Positions 17,480-27,074 of a DNA stretch of 56,484 bases are shown here, piece after piece. The position numbers and the translations under genes are program-made. Source of the DNA: Minisyncoccota bacterium (GTDB lineage: Bacteria; Patescibacteriota; Minisyncoccia; Moranbacterales; GCA-2747515). The stretch spans positions 1-56,484 of the forward strand of contig CALDDM010000030.1 of the NCBI GenBank assembly GCA_937936355.1. Reading direction: 5' to 3'. Under the pieces are notes generated by a model that worked only from the letters and a program-made list of their open reading frames with translations, searched no databases and was not told the DNA's origin. Each line of letters starts with the position of its first letter. Position 1 is the stretch's first letter.

Positions 17480-19144
17480 ATGGCAATGCCAAAAAAAACC
17501 AAGCGCACAACGGTCAAAAAAAGAAAATACATCTTTGTTGTTGGAGGGGTGATGAGTGGTGTGGGTAAAGGAGTAACAACATCATCGATTGGTCGGATAT
17601 TGCAGTCCCGAGGCCTCACTGTAACAGCAATCAAAGTTGATCCATATATTAATCTCGATGCCGGAACCATGAATCCAACAGAGCATGGTGAGTGCTATGT
17701 ATTAGGAGATGGTTATGAAACAGATCAGGATATGGGGAATTACGAGCGTTTTCTGGGTACCAACCTCACATCCCTTAACTACATGACAACAGGTCGTGTA
17801 TACCAGAGAGTCATTGAAAAAGAAAGAAATCTCGAGTATGGAGGTAAATGCGTACAGGTTGTGCCACATATTCCATTAGAGATTATCAGTAGAATTGAAA
17901 AGGCGTCACGCAAGGCAGATGCAGACATAACAATCGTTGAGGTAGGTGGAACAGTTGGGGAGTATGAGAATATTCTTTTCCTCGAAGCAGCGAGAATGAT
18001 GAAGATGAAGGCGCCTGACAACATACTGACAGTCCTGGTGAGTTATGTGCCGATGCCGAGCAAGGTCGGAGAGATGAAAACCAAGCCAACGCAGCATGCA
18101 TCTCGAACACTTGGTAGTTCTGGCCTGCAAGCAGATATTATTGTGGCGCGAAGTGAGGTTCCTCTGGACGCAGTGCGCAAAGAGAAAATTGCACAGTTTT
18201 GCAGTGTGGACACAAAGAGTGTGATTAGTGCTCCTGATGTGGAAAGCATTTATCATGTGCCGCAAAATTTCGAGAAAGATGGATTAAGCGATACAATTCT
18301 CAAAAAACTAGGGATCCGATCACGCGGACGAGATATGAAGGCATGGGAAAGTTTCACGAGAAAAATTGAGCGTGCAAAGAAGCCCGTAAAAATAGCTGTT
18401 GTTGGAAAGTATTTTGCAACGGGTGATTTTGTTCTCAGTGATGCGTATATAAGTGTCATTGAGGCTATTAAGCATAGTGCCTATCATAAGGGTTGTATGC
18501 CTGAGCTGACATGGCTAGACAGCTCACAATATGAAAAGGAACCCAAAAAATTATCTGATTTGAAAGATTATGATGGGGTAGTTGTGCCTGGTGGATTTGG
18601 GACACGTGGAATAGAGGGAAAGATACTTGTAGCAAATTATTGTAGAAAAAACAAGATTCCATACTTTGGATTGTGCTATGGCATGCAGATTGCAGTTGTA
18701 GAATATGCGAGAAATGTTCTTGGGCTAGCAGATGCGCACACCGTAGAGATGAAAGAAAGACCCAAGCATCGCATCATCGATATCATGCCAGAGCAGAAAA
18801 AGCGACTACAAGACAGTGACTACGGTGGGTCAATGCGACTTGGAAATTATGAGGCAATCGTAGGCCCTGGAACAATTGCTCGCAAAGCCTACAAGGCAGA
18901 AAAGATAATAGAGCGTCACAGGCATCGTTATGAAGTAAATCCAGAGTATATCGAGCAGCTTGAAGCCGCTGGCCTTGTATTCTCTGGTAAGTCTCCGAAT
19001 GGACAGCTAATGGAAATTCTTGAATTACCAGAGAAAAAGCATCCATTCTATGTAGGAACGCAGTACCATCCTGAGCTCATATCGAGGCCTCTTGACCCAC
19101 ACCCACTTTTTTTGGCATTTATATCTGCATGCATCAAAAAATAA
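17480..19144 (+). CDS. pyrG: CTP synthase
   Basis: KYIFVVGGVMSGVGKGVTTSSIGRILQSRG; class I glutamine amidotransferase GLCYGMQ; start refined from 17411. Confidence 0.98.
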   Translation: MAMPKKTKRTTVKKRKYIFVVGGVMSGVGKGVTTSSIGRILQSRGLTVTAIKVDPYINLDAGTMNPTEHGECYVLGDGYETDQDMGNYERFLGTNLTSLNYMTTGRVYQRVIEKERNLEYGGKCVQVVPHIPLEIISRIEKASRKADADITIVEVGGTVGEYENILFLEAARMMKMKAPDNILTVLVSYVPMPSKVGEMKTKPTQHASRTLGSSGLQADIIVARSEVPLDAVRKEKIAQFCSVDTKSVISAPDVESIYHVPQNFEKDGLSDTILKKLGIRSRGRDMKAWESFTRKIERAKKPVKIAVVGKYFATGDFVLSDAYISVIEAIKHSAYHKGCMPELTWLDSSQYEKEPKKLSDLKDYDGVVVPGGFGTRGIEGKILVANYCRKNKIPYFGLCYGMQIAVVEYARNVLGLADAHTVEMKERPKHRIIDIMPEQKKRLQDSDYGGSMRLGNYEAIVGPGTIARKAYKAEKIIERHRHRYEVNPEYIEQLEAAGLVFSGKSPNGQLMEILELPEKKHPFYVGTQYHPELISRPLDPHPLFLAFISACIKK

Positions 19145-19192
19145 CAGCTCTGAGAGCTTCCGATCAAAAAAAAGCGGCTCTCCAAACATGTG

Positions 19193-19222
19193 TTGCAGAT
19201 ATTTTGTGAGTTGTGATATAAT
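19193..19222 (+). promoter_or_regulatory. sigma70-like promoter for FKBP gene
   Basis: TTGCAG (19193-19198), 18-nt spacer, TATAAT (19217-19222). Confidence 0.6.
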
Positions 19223-19265
19223 AACTCGCAACAATATGATATTAAGGTTATAAATATTCAAAACT

Positions 19266-20276
19266 ATGGCTCCCACAGCAAAGAAGGCTGCAACTGCAGC
19301 AAAAGCGACAGCAAGGAAGACAGTTACAGCTACTGATCACAACAACGTAACGCGTAATCGCAAAAAGTTTCCAGTAGGACTTCTTGTTGCAGGCTTGATT
19401 GCACTTGGCGCTTTTTATCTATTCAAGCAAAATGGAGCCAGTCTTACGCCTGGGGGGTTGTCAAAGGTATCTGGCGATGCTGATCCAGAAAACATAGAGC
19501 AGTGGAGCTATGCAAACGGATACGCGATTGGACAAGACATCGCAACGTCAGTTGATGGTCTTGACGAGGCAATGAAAGTTGACAAAGCAGTTGTTGCTCA
19601 AGCAATATCAGATGTGCTCACAGAAAAAGATCTTAAGCTAACAGAGGATCAGGTAAAGGGCATTTACGAAAAACGCAATGAAATGGCAATTGCAATTCAA
19701 CAGGAGAAGGCCAAGGAGGGCGCCGACTACTTAGAAGAGTTCAAGACGCAATCAGGCGTTAAAACAGAAACAATTGGTACAGCATATAAGGTTCTCACAA
19801 GTGGTGATGGAGAAACAGTCGGAAAAGAAAACGTAGCCCTTGTACAGTACGTGGGCAAAAAAGTAGACCAAACTGAGTTTGATAGCAGTGAAAAAAATGG
19901 TGGTGAGCCGGTTCCATTCCCAAGTAGTGCAGTTATTCCAGGACTTCGACCAGTTCTAGAAAAGATGAAAGTCGGTGACAAGTATGAGATTGTGGTGCCA
20001 GCAGATCAAGCGTATGGTGCGCAGGGCGTTCCAGGTGTCATCGGTCCAAATGAAACACTTATTTTTGAAATGGAAGTAACCGGAGTGAGAAGTATTGCCG
20101 AGCTACAAGCTCAACAACAAGCGGCACAGGCTGCGCAGCAGCAGGCACAACAGCCTGCAGCACAAGCGGAGACTCTCGAGGAGGTAGGGGCAGATACAGA
20201 GTTAGATACAGATGCTGAGGATGTCCAAGAAGACGAAGAGCTGACATCTGCAGATGATGAGGCTGGGGATAACTAG
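19266..20276 (+). CDS. FKBP-type peptidyl-prolyl cis-trans isomerase, membrane-anchored, acidic C-terminal tail
   Basis: N-terminal TM; FkpA/Mip-like helical region; NVALVQYVGKKVDQTEFDSS...PSSAVIPGLRPVLEKMKVGDKYEIVVPADQAYGAQGVPGVIGPNETLIFEMEV. Confidence 0.9.
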   Translation: MAPTAKKAATAAKATARKTVTATDHNNVTRNRKKFPVGLLVAGLIALGAFYLFKQNGASLTPGGLSKVSGDADPENIEQWSYANGYAIGQDIATSVDGLDEAMKVDKAVVAQAISDVLTEKDLKLTEDQVKGIYEKRNEMAIAIQQEKAKEGADYLEEFKTQSGVKTETIGTAYKVLTSGDGETVGKENVALVQYVGKKVDQTEFDSSEKNGGEPVPFPSSAVIPGLRPVLEKMKVGDKYEIVVPADQAYGAQGVPGVIGPNETLIFEMEVTGVRSIAELQAQQQAAQAAQQQAQQPAAQAETLEEVGADTELDTDAEDVQEDEELTSADDEAGDN

Positions 20277-20303
20277 ATTAGGCTGCGACAAGTTAAGCCC
20301 AGT

Positions 20304-20337
20304 AAAAAACCAGTGCATTTCTGCAGCTGGTTTTTTT
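20304..20337 (+). terminator. terminator after FKBP gene
   Basis: AAAAAACCAGTGCA-tttc-TGCAGCTGGTTTTTTT. Confidence 0.8.
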
Positions 20338-20398
20338 GTTGTGACATCGCAGTACTTTTAGGAAATGTGAATATTGCAGGCATGGTACTTAAAAAACA

Positions 20399-20425
20399 TA
20401 AAATCCCCTAAGGAGAGGATTTTAT
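20399..20425 (-). terminator. terminator after rpmA
   Basis: ATAAAATCC...GGATTTTAT stem downstream of the minus-strand gene. Confidence 0.65.
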
Positions 20426-20450
20426 ACAGGCAAGTGAGATATGTGCAGTG

Positions 20451-20741
20451 CTACTTCTTTTTTGGAGTAGGTACAACGCTTACGTAACGACGTTCACTGA
20501 GCTTTCCGGTAAAGGCTCGAACCTTTTTTTTGCTAAATTCTACGATCCCATCTGAAACTGCGTACAGCGTATCATCTTCTGATCGTCGAACACCAACACC
20601 AGGATTAAACTTTGTCCCTCTTTGGCGAATGATGATATTACCAGATTTAACGGTCTGTGATCCAAAGATTTTAACGCCGAGGCGCTTTGAGATGGAATCG
20701 CGACCGAGACTGGTCGAGCCACCTGCTTTCCTATGTGCCAT
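20451..20741 (-). CDS. rpmA: 50S ribosomal protein L27
   Basis: [51 protein letters not shown]. Confidence 0.97.
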   Translation of the reverse strand: MAHRKAGGSTSLGRDSISKRLGVKIFGSQTVKSGNIIIRQRGTKFNPGVGVRRSEDDTLYAVSDGIVEFSKKKVRAFTGKLSERRYVSVVPTPKKK

Positions 20742-20932
20742 ATCTAAATATTAGTTGTCGATAATAAAAGAAAGATTAACTAGGTGTGATGCGCTTGAGC
20801 TGATATGTCTGATCAGTAAGGGCTGTATAGTATAATTTTTCTATTGTGGGCATAAATTCGCAAACCCAAAATACTTGTGGTATTATAGCAAAAACAGCAT
20901 TTACGTCAAGTAAGTTACCTGAGGGAGAGATT

Positions 20933-21364
20933 ATGAGGGAAAAGATAAGAAAGTGGTGGGCTCTACAGAGCGGCCATATCGTAATTGGACTGACTGTCCT
21001 CAGCGTTGGTTGTGCGGGATATATGCTAGGAATGACGAGGGACATGGTTGTGAATTCGCACCCAATGAGAGTGGTGATGGGTCAGGGCGTTAATACAACG
21101 CTATGTGATGCACAATGCAGCAGCATAGGTATACGTGAGGTGTCTGCAGGCAGAAGTATGGAGGAGTCAAAAGTTCAAGTCTCAGGAGAGGGTTCTGTAG
21201 TTGCGGACGGTGAGTGCGTCCTCGTAGGAAGTAAGAGTGGAACGAAATACTATCCACCGTCATGCAAAGCAGTAAAGCGAATCAAGTCAGAAAATTTACG
21301 GTGTTTTACCTCAGAGGCAGATGCGAGGTCCCAGGGCTATGCAAAGACAAAGGTTTGTAGTTAG
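20933..21364 (+). CDS. membrane-anchored protein with Ada-like metal-binding-type C-terminal module
   Basis: TM IVIGLTVLSVGCAGYMLG; C-term CVLVGSKSGTKYYPPSCKAVKRIKSENLRCFTSEADARSQGYAKTKVC; GAGGGAGAG SD upstream of ATG 20933. Confidence 0.65.
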   Translation: MREKIRKWWALQSGHIVIGLTVLSVGCAGYMLGMTRDMVVNSHPMRVVMGQGVNTTLCDAQCSSIGIREVSAGRSMEESKVQVSGEGSVVADGECVLVGSKSGTKYYPPSCKAVKRIKSENLRCFTSEADARSQGYAKTKVCS

Positions 21365-21393
21365 GTGTTTTAGTTCGCATAAAAATCAAAAGC

Positions 21394-22101
21394 ATGAAAG
21401 AGAAAACATACATCCTTAACCTAGGAGGCTCACTTGTAGTACCAGAGGAGATCAATACAAGGCTTGTTGCAGAATTCCGCGATCTCATCATTGATCGTGT
21501 CACAAATCATGATCAGAAATTCGTAATCATTGTTGGCGGTGGTAAAACTGCGCGAAAGTATCAAGATGCTGCTGGAGTGATCTTGCCTGATATTCCAGAC
21601 CAGGACAAGGATTGGTTGGGTATCCATGCAACAAGATTGAATGCACAGCTCTTGCGAACAATATTTAGTGAGTATGTATTTTCAAAAATCAATACCAATC
21701 CGCATGATCTCGAGGATTTCTATCACTCACGCGATCCAATTATGATTGCGGCGGGCTGGAAGCCAGGATTCTCAACCGACTACTGTACAGTTCTGCTTGG
21801 ACGGTACCTAGGCATAAAGAAGATCGTTAATCTTTCAAATATAGATTATATTTACGATAAAGATCCTCGTGTGCATGATGATGCAAAGAAGATCGAGGAT
21901 ATGTCGTGGAAAGAATTTCGAACGTTCTTTGGCCAAAAGGAATGGACACCCGGTATGAATACGCCCTTCGACCCTGTGGCTGCAGAATTCGCAGATAAGG
22001 AAGATTTGGAAGTTGTGACTATGAACGGATCCAACATAGAAAACTTGAGAGCATACTTTAGCCAGGATGCATTCCAAGGAAGTGTTATAAAAAATGGTTG
22101 A
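21394..22101 (+). CDS. pyrH: UMP kinase, archaeal-like type (amino acid kinase family)
   Basis: ILNLGGSLVVPEEIN; IIVGGGKTARKYQDAA; LSNIDYIYDKDPR; DPVAAEFA. Confidence 0.8.
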   Translation: MKEKTYILNLGGSLVVPEEINTRLVAEFRDLIIDRVTNHDQKFVIIVGGGKTARKYQDAAGVILPDIPDQDKDWLGIHATRLNAQLLRTIFSEYVFSKINTNPHDLEDFYHSRDPIMIAAGWKPGFSTDYCTVLLGRYLGIKKIVNLSNIDYIYDKDPRVHDDAKKIEDMSWKEFRTFFGQKEWTPGMNTPFDPVAAEFADKEDLEVVTMNGSNIENLRAYFSQDAFQGSVIKNG

Positions 22102-22139
22102 CGCCAAAAAAAATGTCGAGTTCCTCACTAAAGAAAAGC

Positions 22140-23258
22140 ATGATGAAATATCCATATACGATTATTATGTTGGCTTGTGTCCTTGTGCTCTCAGGGTGTC
22201 TGCCAGGGTTTGGTACACGAAAAAACATTCCTGCAAATGGAGGTATTGCACGCAGCGCTGACGGTGGAGTCAGCTTTGAAAGGCGCAACACCGTAGAGGG
22301 AGTGGAGGTGGATGAAAAACTTGCCGTGAGTTTTTCTTTGGCACGAGCAGATGTCACAGCTCTTGCGATCGATCCACAGGATTCGTCAAATGTTTATGCT
22401 GGAACAAAGAGAAAAGGCCTGTATAAATCATCAGATGCAGGCGCTTCGTGGAAAGAGGTGACATTTGATGCAAGGTCGGTGACGTCACTTGCAATCGATC
22501 CTCGCGATAGTGCGGTACTTTATGTTGCAGCGACATGGGAAAGCCGAGGAAGCTTGTTTAAATCAAAGGATGCAGGTGAGAGTTGGGAGAGAATATATGT
22601 AGAGCCAGTCAGTGACACAGAGGTGATGGTTGTACGCATTCACCCGAGGATACCTGATGAGATGTACATTGGCACGAGTATTAACCGATCACGCAAAAGT
22701 ACAATCGCGCGATCGCGAGACGGTGGAATCACATGGGATAATATTAGGACAAATGATGCAACGATTAAAGATATCAGCTTTGATCCGCAGAATGTAGATC
22801 AAATGTACTTTTTTTCAAGTCGCAACGACATATTGCGTAGCGCAGATCGAGGGCAGAATTGGGAGTCAATTACCAAGCTCAAGAGAGATGATCGAAGTCA
22901 AAGATATGAAGGTACTGTGCAGTCATTTCTTGTACACCCACAAAGTCCTGGGGAACTTTATATTGGAACTGATCGGTCTCTGTATAGATCAGAGAACTAT
23001 GGGGACACGTGGGCAGAAGTGGACATCATCGGAAGCTCAAAGGGCATCCCTATCCGTGCAATAGCAATGAGTCCAATTTCTGATAATCAGATCACATATG
23101 CATCTGCACAAGCATTGTACGTATTAGCAGGCTCTGACGGACAGACGAACCGATGGAAAATTACTGATACACAAAGTCAACAGATAATTAGTACAATTTT
23201 ATATGATCCAAACCAAGCAGGTGTGATGTACGTGGGATTTCAGGGTGTGAGCAGATAA
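22140..23258 (+). CDS. lipoprotein with BNR/sortilin-like beta-propeller repeats
   Basis: Lipobox VLVLSGC; repeated GLYKSSDAGASWKEV / SLFKSKDAGESWERI / TIARSRDGGITWDNI / DILRSADRGQNWESI / SLYRSENYGDTWAEV. Confidence 0.85.
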   Translation: MMKYPYTIIMLACVLVLSGCLPGFGTRKNIPANGGIARSADGGVSFERRNTVEGVEVDEKLAVSFSLARADVTALAIDPQDSSNVYAGTKRKGLYKSSDAGASWKEVTFDARSVTSLAIDPRDSAVLYVAATWESRGSLFKSKDAGESWERIYVEPVSDTEVMVVRIHPRIPDEMYIGTSINRSRKSTIARSRDGGITWDNIRTNDATIKDISFDPQNVDQMYFFSSRNDILRSADRGQNWESITKLKRDDRSQRYEGTVQSFLVHPQSPGELYIGTDRSLYRSENYGDTWAEVDIIGSSKGIPIRAIAMSPISDNQITYASAQALYVLAGSDGQTNRWKITDTQSQQIISTILYDPNQAGVMYVGFQGVSR

Positions 23259-23389
23259 CGAGGGTTGCAGATGGTATGCAAATAGGCTGTACATGATATA
23301 CTATGCAAATGAGGTAATGAAACACTTCCTACAAAGAGGCGACGACTTTTATATGTGTGTCGCCAAATAAATGATAAAACGATGCTGAC

Positions 23390-23950
23390 ATGACGTATCA
23401 AGAAATAATTGATGCTCAGAAAGAAGCTTTTGAGCAAATACATGAGAGGTTGCACAGTGAGTATGCGAAGTTGCGGAGCGGTCGAGCAAGCACATCTCTC
23501 GTCGATGAGCTTAATGTCGACTACTATGGAACACCGACACCACTCAAGCAAGCAGCCAATGTCTCTGTCCCTGAGGCGCGACAAATCCTGATCCAACCAT
23601 GGGATAAGGGTGTTTTGGATCTGATTGAAGATGCGATCAAAAAATCAGACCTGGGAGTGCAACCGTCAAACGATGGTAGTGTGATTAGAATTGTTTTGCC
23701 ACCAATGACAGAGGAAAATCGCAAAGATCTCGTTAAGGTGCTTAACCAGAGAACAGAAGAGGCGCGTGTAGCTGTTAGGAGTGTGCGTGAAGAGATTTGG
23801 AAAGAAATTCAAAGCCAGGAAAAAGATGGTGAGATGAGCGAAGACGATAAATTTTCTGGTAAAGATGCTCTACAGAAAGTAGTTGACGAACATAATGGGC
23901 GCATAGAAGACTCGAGGAATAAGAAAGAGTCAGACATTATGACGGTGTAG
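23390..23950 (+). CDS. frr: ribosome recycling factor
   Basis: KLRSGRASTSLVDELNVDYYGTPTPLKQAANVSVPEARQILIQPWD. Confidence 0.97.
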   Translation: MTYQEIIDAQKEAFEQIHERLHSEYAKLRSGRASTSLVDELNVDYYGTPTPLKQAANVSVPEARQILIQPWDKGVLDLIEDAIKKSDLGVQPSNDGSVIRIVLPPMTEENRKDLVKVLNQRTEEARVAVRSVREEIWKEIQSQEKDGEMSEDDKFSGKDALQKVVDEHNGRIEDSRNKKESDIMTV

Positions 23951-24017
23951 GGTAATATATCACCTAGTACGTTTTGGTGCAGTTCATAAAATTTGATTGA
24001 TAAGAAACAAAAAAAAT

Positions 24018-25289
24018 ATGAGTAAGTCGGCAATAGTATTTCTAGGACTTGTCGTAGCAATGGCTATCGGTCTTATAACGGGTAAAATTGAACCGAGTGT
24101 GATTGTTACGGGCGCAACATTTCTAGGTGTTCTTGGAGCACTTGTCTACATCCATGAGGCTGGCCACTATGTGACAGCAAGGCGAAATGGAATTACATGC
24201 CATGAATTCGGTTTTGGATTTCCACCGCGTATTGGGGGATTTGTGCGTGATCCCAAAACAGGGAAGAGAAAATTCATAAGAGGTAATCAAGAATATTACG
24301 GAAACGACACATTGTTTTCAATTAACTGGATTCCTCTGGGCGGTTTTGTACGAATTAAGGGAGAGAATGCAGAGAAGCATGTTGAAGATGAGAATGGAAA
24401 CCTTGTAGAGAAAAAAGAGTTCGATAAAGATCATTTTGCAGCGCAGAGCGTATGGGTACGGTTCAAGGTGCTTGTTGCAGGCGTGGTGATGAATTTTTTT
24501 CTTGCGTGGCTTCTTTACACGGTTGCAGCTATGATTGGTGCTCCAGCGCAGACGCATGACGCGCAGGGCAATCAGATACCGATACCGGCCGATTGGATCT
24601 CAGCTCCACCAAAAGTACTCGTAAATAGTGCTGTACCAGAGAGTGCGGCTGCAACAATGGGAATAAGCATCGGAGATGCTCTGAAATCTATGTGTGCAGG
24701 GGATGAGTGCTATACAATTTCTCAGGAGTCAGATGTAGTAAGTGCCGTGCAGTCTCTAAAAGGCCGAGATATTCGCGTAGATGTAACGCGTGGAAGTCAG
24801 TCGTTAACGCTGAAAGGGCCGCTACCAGCACAAGTTGGAGAAGGTGAGCACATTCTCGGTGTGGAAATAGTACAAATGGTAGAGGTGCAATATCCACCGC
24901 ACATTGCTGCAATTGAGGGAGCGAAGCGAACAGGGTATATGACGCTTGGCATTCTCAACGCACTCGCCCAATTGCCAAAGATTCTGATATCTGGTGGGGA
25001 TCAACTCTCGGGGCCTGTTGGTATAGCTGCTATGACCGGGCAGGCACGTGAACTTGGGATCACATTCCTCATGAACTTCGCAGCAATGCTGAGTGTGAAC
25101 CTTGCAGTTTTCAATATCCTGCCAATTCCTGCGCTTGATGGCGGTCGCATACTCTTCCTTCTGATCGAGAAGCTAAAGGGCTCACCAATCAGTCCGCGTG
25201 TTGAGGGGGGATTCCATACACTCTTCTTTACACTGCTCATCTTGCTTATGCTTTACGTAACAGTCAAGGACATTCTCAAATTCATCTAA
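24018..25289 (+). CDS. rseP: RseP-like M50 site-2 metalloprotease
   Basis: HEAGH motif, GFGFPPR, NILPIPALDGGRILF; PDZ region; start refined from 23997. Confidence 0.93.
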   Translation: MSKSAIVFLGLVVAMAIGLITGKIEPSVIVTGATFLGVLGALVYIHEAGHYVTARRNGITCHEFGFGFPPRIGGFVRDPKTGKRKFIRGNQEYYGNDTLFSINWIPLGGFVRIKGENAEKHVEDENGNLVEKKEFDKDHFAAQSVWVRFKVLVAGVVMNFFLAWLLYTVAAMIGAPAQTHDAQGNQIPIPADWISAPPKVLVNSAVPESAAATMGISIGDALKSMCAGDECYTISQESDVVSAVQSLKGRDIRVDVTRGSQSLTLKGPLPAQVGEGEHILGVEIVQMVEVQYPPHIAAIEGAKRTGYMTLGILNALAQLPKILISGGDQLSGPVGIAAMTGQARELGITFLMNFAAMLSVNLAVFNILPIPALDGGRILFLLIEKLKGSPISPRVEGGFHTLFFTLLILLMLYVTVKDILKFI

Positions 25290-25333
25290 GATGAGAAGGA
25301 TGTCCAGTCAAACGTCTTACAAACCAGTCAACT

Positions 25334-26581
25334 ATGAAACAATCACAATTATTCACAAAGACACAAAAATTTGCCCCAAAAGATGAAAAGTCAAAAAATG
25401 CCCAGCTTCTTATTCGAGCGGGATACATACACAAAGAAATGGCCGGAGCGTATTCACTGTTACCGCTTGGCATTCGCGCAGTAGAAAACATCAAGCAAAT
25501 TGTCAGAGAAGAAATGAATACAATGGGAGCTAGCGAACTGATTATGACAGGGATTCAGCGCAAGGAGCTCTGGGACTCAACGGGAAGGTGGGATGATAGT
25601 GTTGTAGACGTATGGTTTAAGTCAGAACTTAAAAATGGTTCAGAGGTGGGGTTTGGATGGTCGCATGAAGAGCCAATTGGGGATATGATGAAAAGTCACA
25701 TCACAAGCTTTCGAGATCTTCCTATTCATGTGTACCAGTTTCAGACAAAGCTGAGAAATGAGATGAGAGCAAAGAGTGGGATCATGCGCGGGAGAGAGTT
25801 TGTTATGAAGGACATGTATAGCTTTTCACGAAATCAGGATCAGCATGATAGATTTTACAACAACTGCATCGAAGCATACAAAAGAGTGTTTGACCGACTA
25901 GGTGTGGGAGATGATACATTCGTGACATTTGCGGCTGGCGGAGCATTTACAGAATTTTCACATGAGTTTCAAACAGTATGCGAGGCGGGTGAAGACGTGA
26001 TATATATCAACAGAGAGAAAAATATCGCCATCAACGAAGAGGTGCTTAATGACAAAACCCTGGAAAGTCTTGGTGTGGCGCGTGAGGATCTTGAAGAGGT
26101 ACGGACAGCTGAGACTGGAAATATCTTCAACTTTGGCACAGAGAAGGGTGAGAGTTTGGGGCTATACTATACAGATGATCAGGGAGATAAGGTGCCTGTA
26201 TGGATGGGATCGTATGGCATAGGCATTACACGACTTCTTGGTGTATTAGTTGAAAAGTTTGCAGATGAAAAAGGTGTAGTCTTGCCACACGGCGTCGCAC
26301 CTTTTGCGGTGCATCTGATCAGCATCGGTCAAGATCGCAAGGCGCAAGAAATCTATGGTGCATTAACAAAGACGGGTGTTGACGTGCTTTTTGATGACCG
26401 AGATATACGACCTGGAGAGAAATTTGCAGATAGCGACCTCATCGGTATTCCAACACGCGTCGTAGTCTCAGAAAAGTCACTCGCTACTGGCGGTGTAGAG
26501 GTAAAGAAGAGAACCCAAGAAGAAGTCCGAGTTATGCCTCTAGATGAGTTTTATGAAGAAATTAATAATCATCAGGGGTAA
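25334..26581 (+). CDS. proS: prolyl-tRNA synthetase (short form without INS editing domain)
   Basis: RAGYIHKEMAGAYSLLPLG; RDLPIHVYQFQTKLRNEMRAKSGIMRGREFVMKDMYSF; GSYGIGITRLLG. Confidence 0.95.
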   Translation: MKQSQLFTKTQKFAPKDEKSKNAQLLIRAGYIHKEMAGAYSLLPLGIRAVENIKQIVREEMNTMGASELIMTGIQRKELWDSTGRWDDSVVDVWFKSELKNGSEVGFGWSHEEPIGDMMKSHITSFRDLPIHVYQFQTKLRNEMRAKSGIMRGREFVMKDMYSFSRNQDQHDRFYNNCIEAYKRVFDRLGVGDDTFVTFAAGGAFTEFSHEFQTVCEAGEDVIYINREKNIAINEEVLNDKTLESLGVAREDLEEVRTAETGNIFNFGTEKGESLGLYYTDDQGDKVPVWMGSYGIGITRLLGVLVEKFADEKGVVLPHGVAPFAVHLISIGQDRKAQEIYGALTKTGVDVLFDDRDIRPGEKFADSDLIGIPTRVVVSEKSLATGGVEVKKRTQEEVRVMPLDEFYEEINNHQG

Positions 26582-27074
26582 TTCAGGATCAGGCAAGAGC
26601 ACGATAGCACGTGCGATCCAGGAAGAATTGCGGGGTATGCAAAAGGTTGCCCTTATTGAGCAAGATTACCTGAGAAGAGTTATATTGAAAGAGAAGGAGT
26701 CGGAAGGGTCTGACAACATTGATCTTATTGAGAACACTGCAAAATTTGCAATTGACAGGGGTTATCTTGTAGTTTTAGAAGGTATTTTGGTTAAAAAGCG
26801 GTATCATACAATGCTTCAACGTTTGCGAGAGTATGCTGATGTGTCAAGGACATACTACTTTGACCTGAGTTTTGAAGAGACACTGAGAAGGCATCAGGGA
26901 AAAGTGAATACACATGATTTTGGTGAGAATGAGATGAGGGGTTGGTGGACTCAAGGAGATGTCTTAGGCGGCGATGATATTCTCATCGGGGAAGAAATGA
27001 GCAAGCAACAGATCACCGATAAAATTATTTCTGACATAGAAGCAGAAGATTGTAAGATGCAAAGAAATGGATAA
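26544..27074 (+). CDS. P-loop kinase-like NTPase
   Basis: Walker A IIIRGNSGSGKSTIARAI; overlaps proS by 38 nt and phr by 8 nt. Confidence 0.75.
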   Translation: MSFMKKLIIIRGNSGSGKSTIARAIQEELRGMQKVALIEQDYLRRVILKEKESEGSDNIDLIENTAKFAIDRGYLVVLEGILVKKRYHTMLQRLREYADVSRTYYFDLSFEETLRRHQGKVNTHDFGENEMRGWWTQGDVLGGDDILIGEEMSKQQITDKIISDIEAEDCKMQRNG

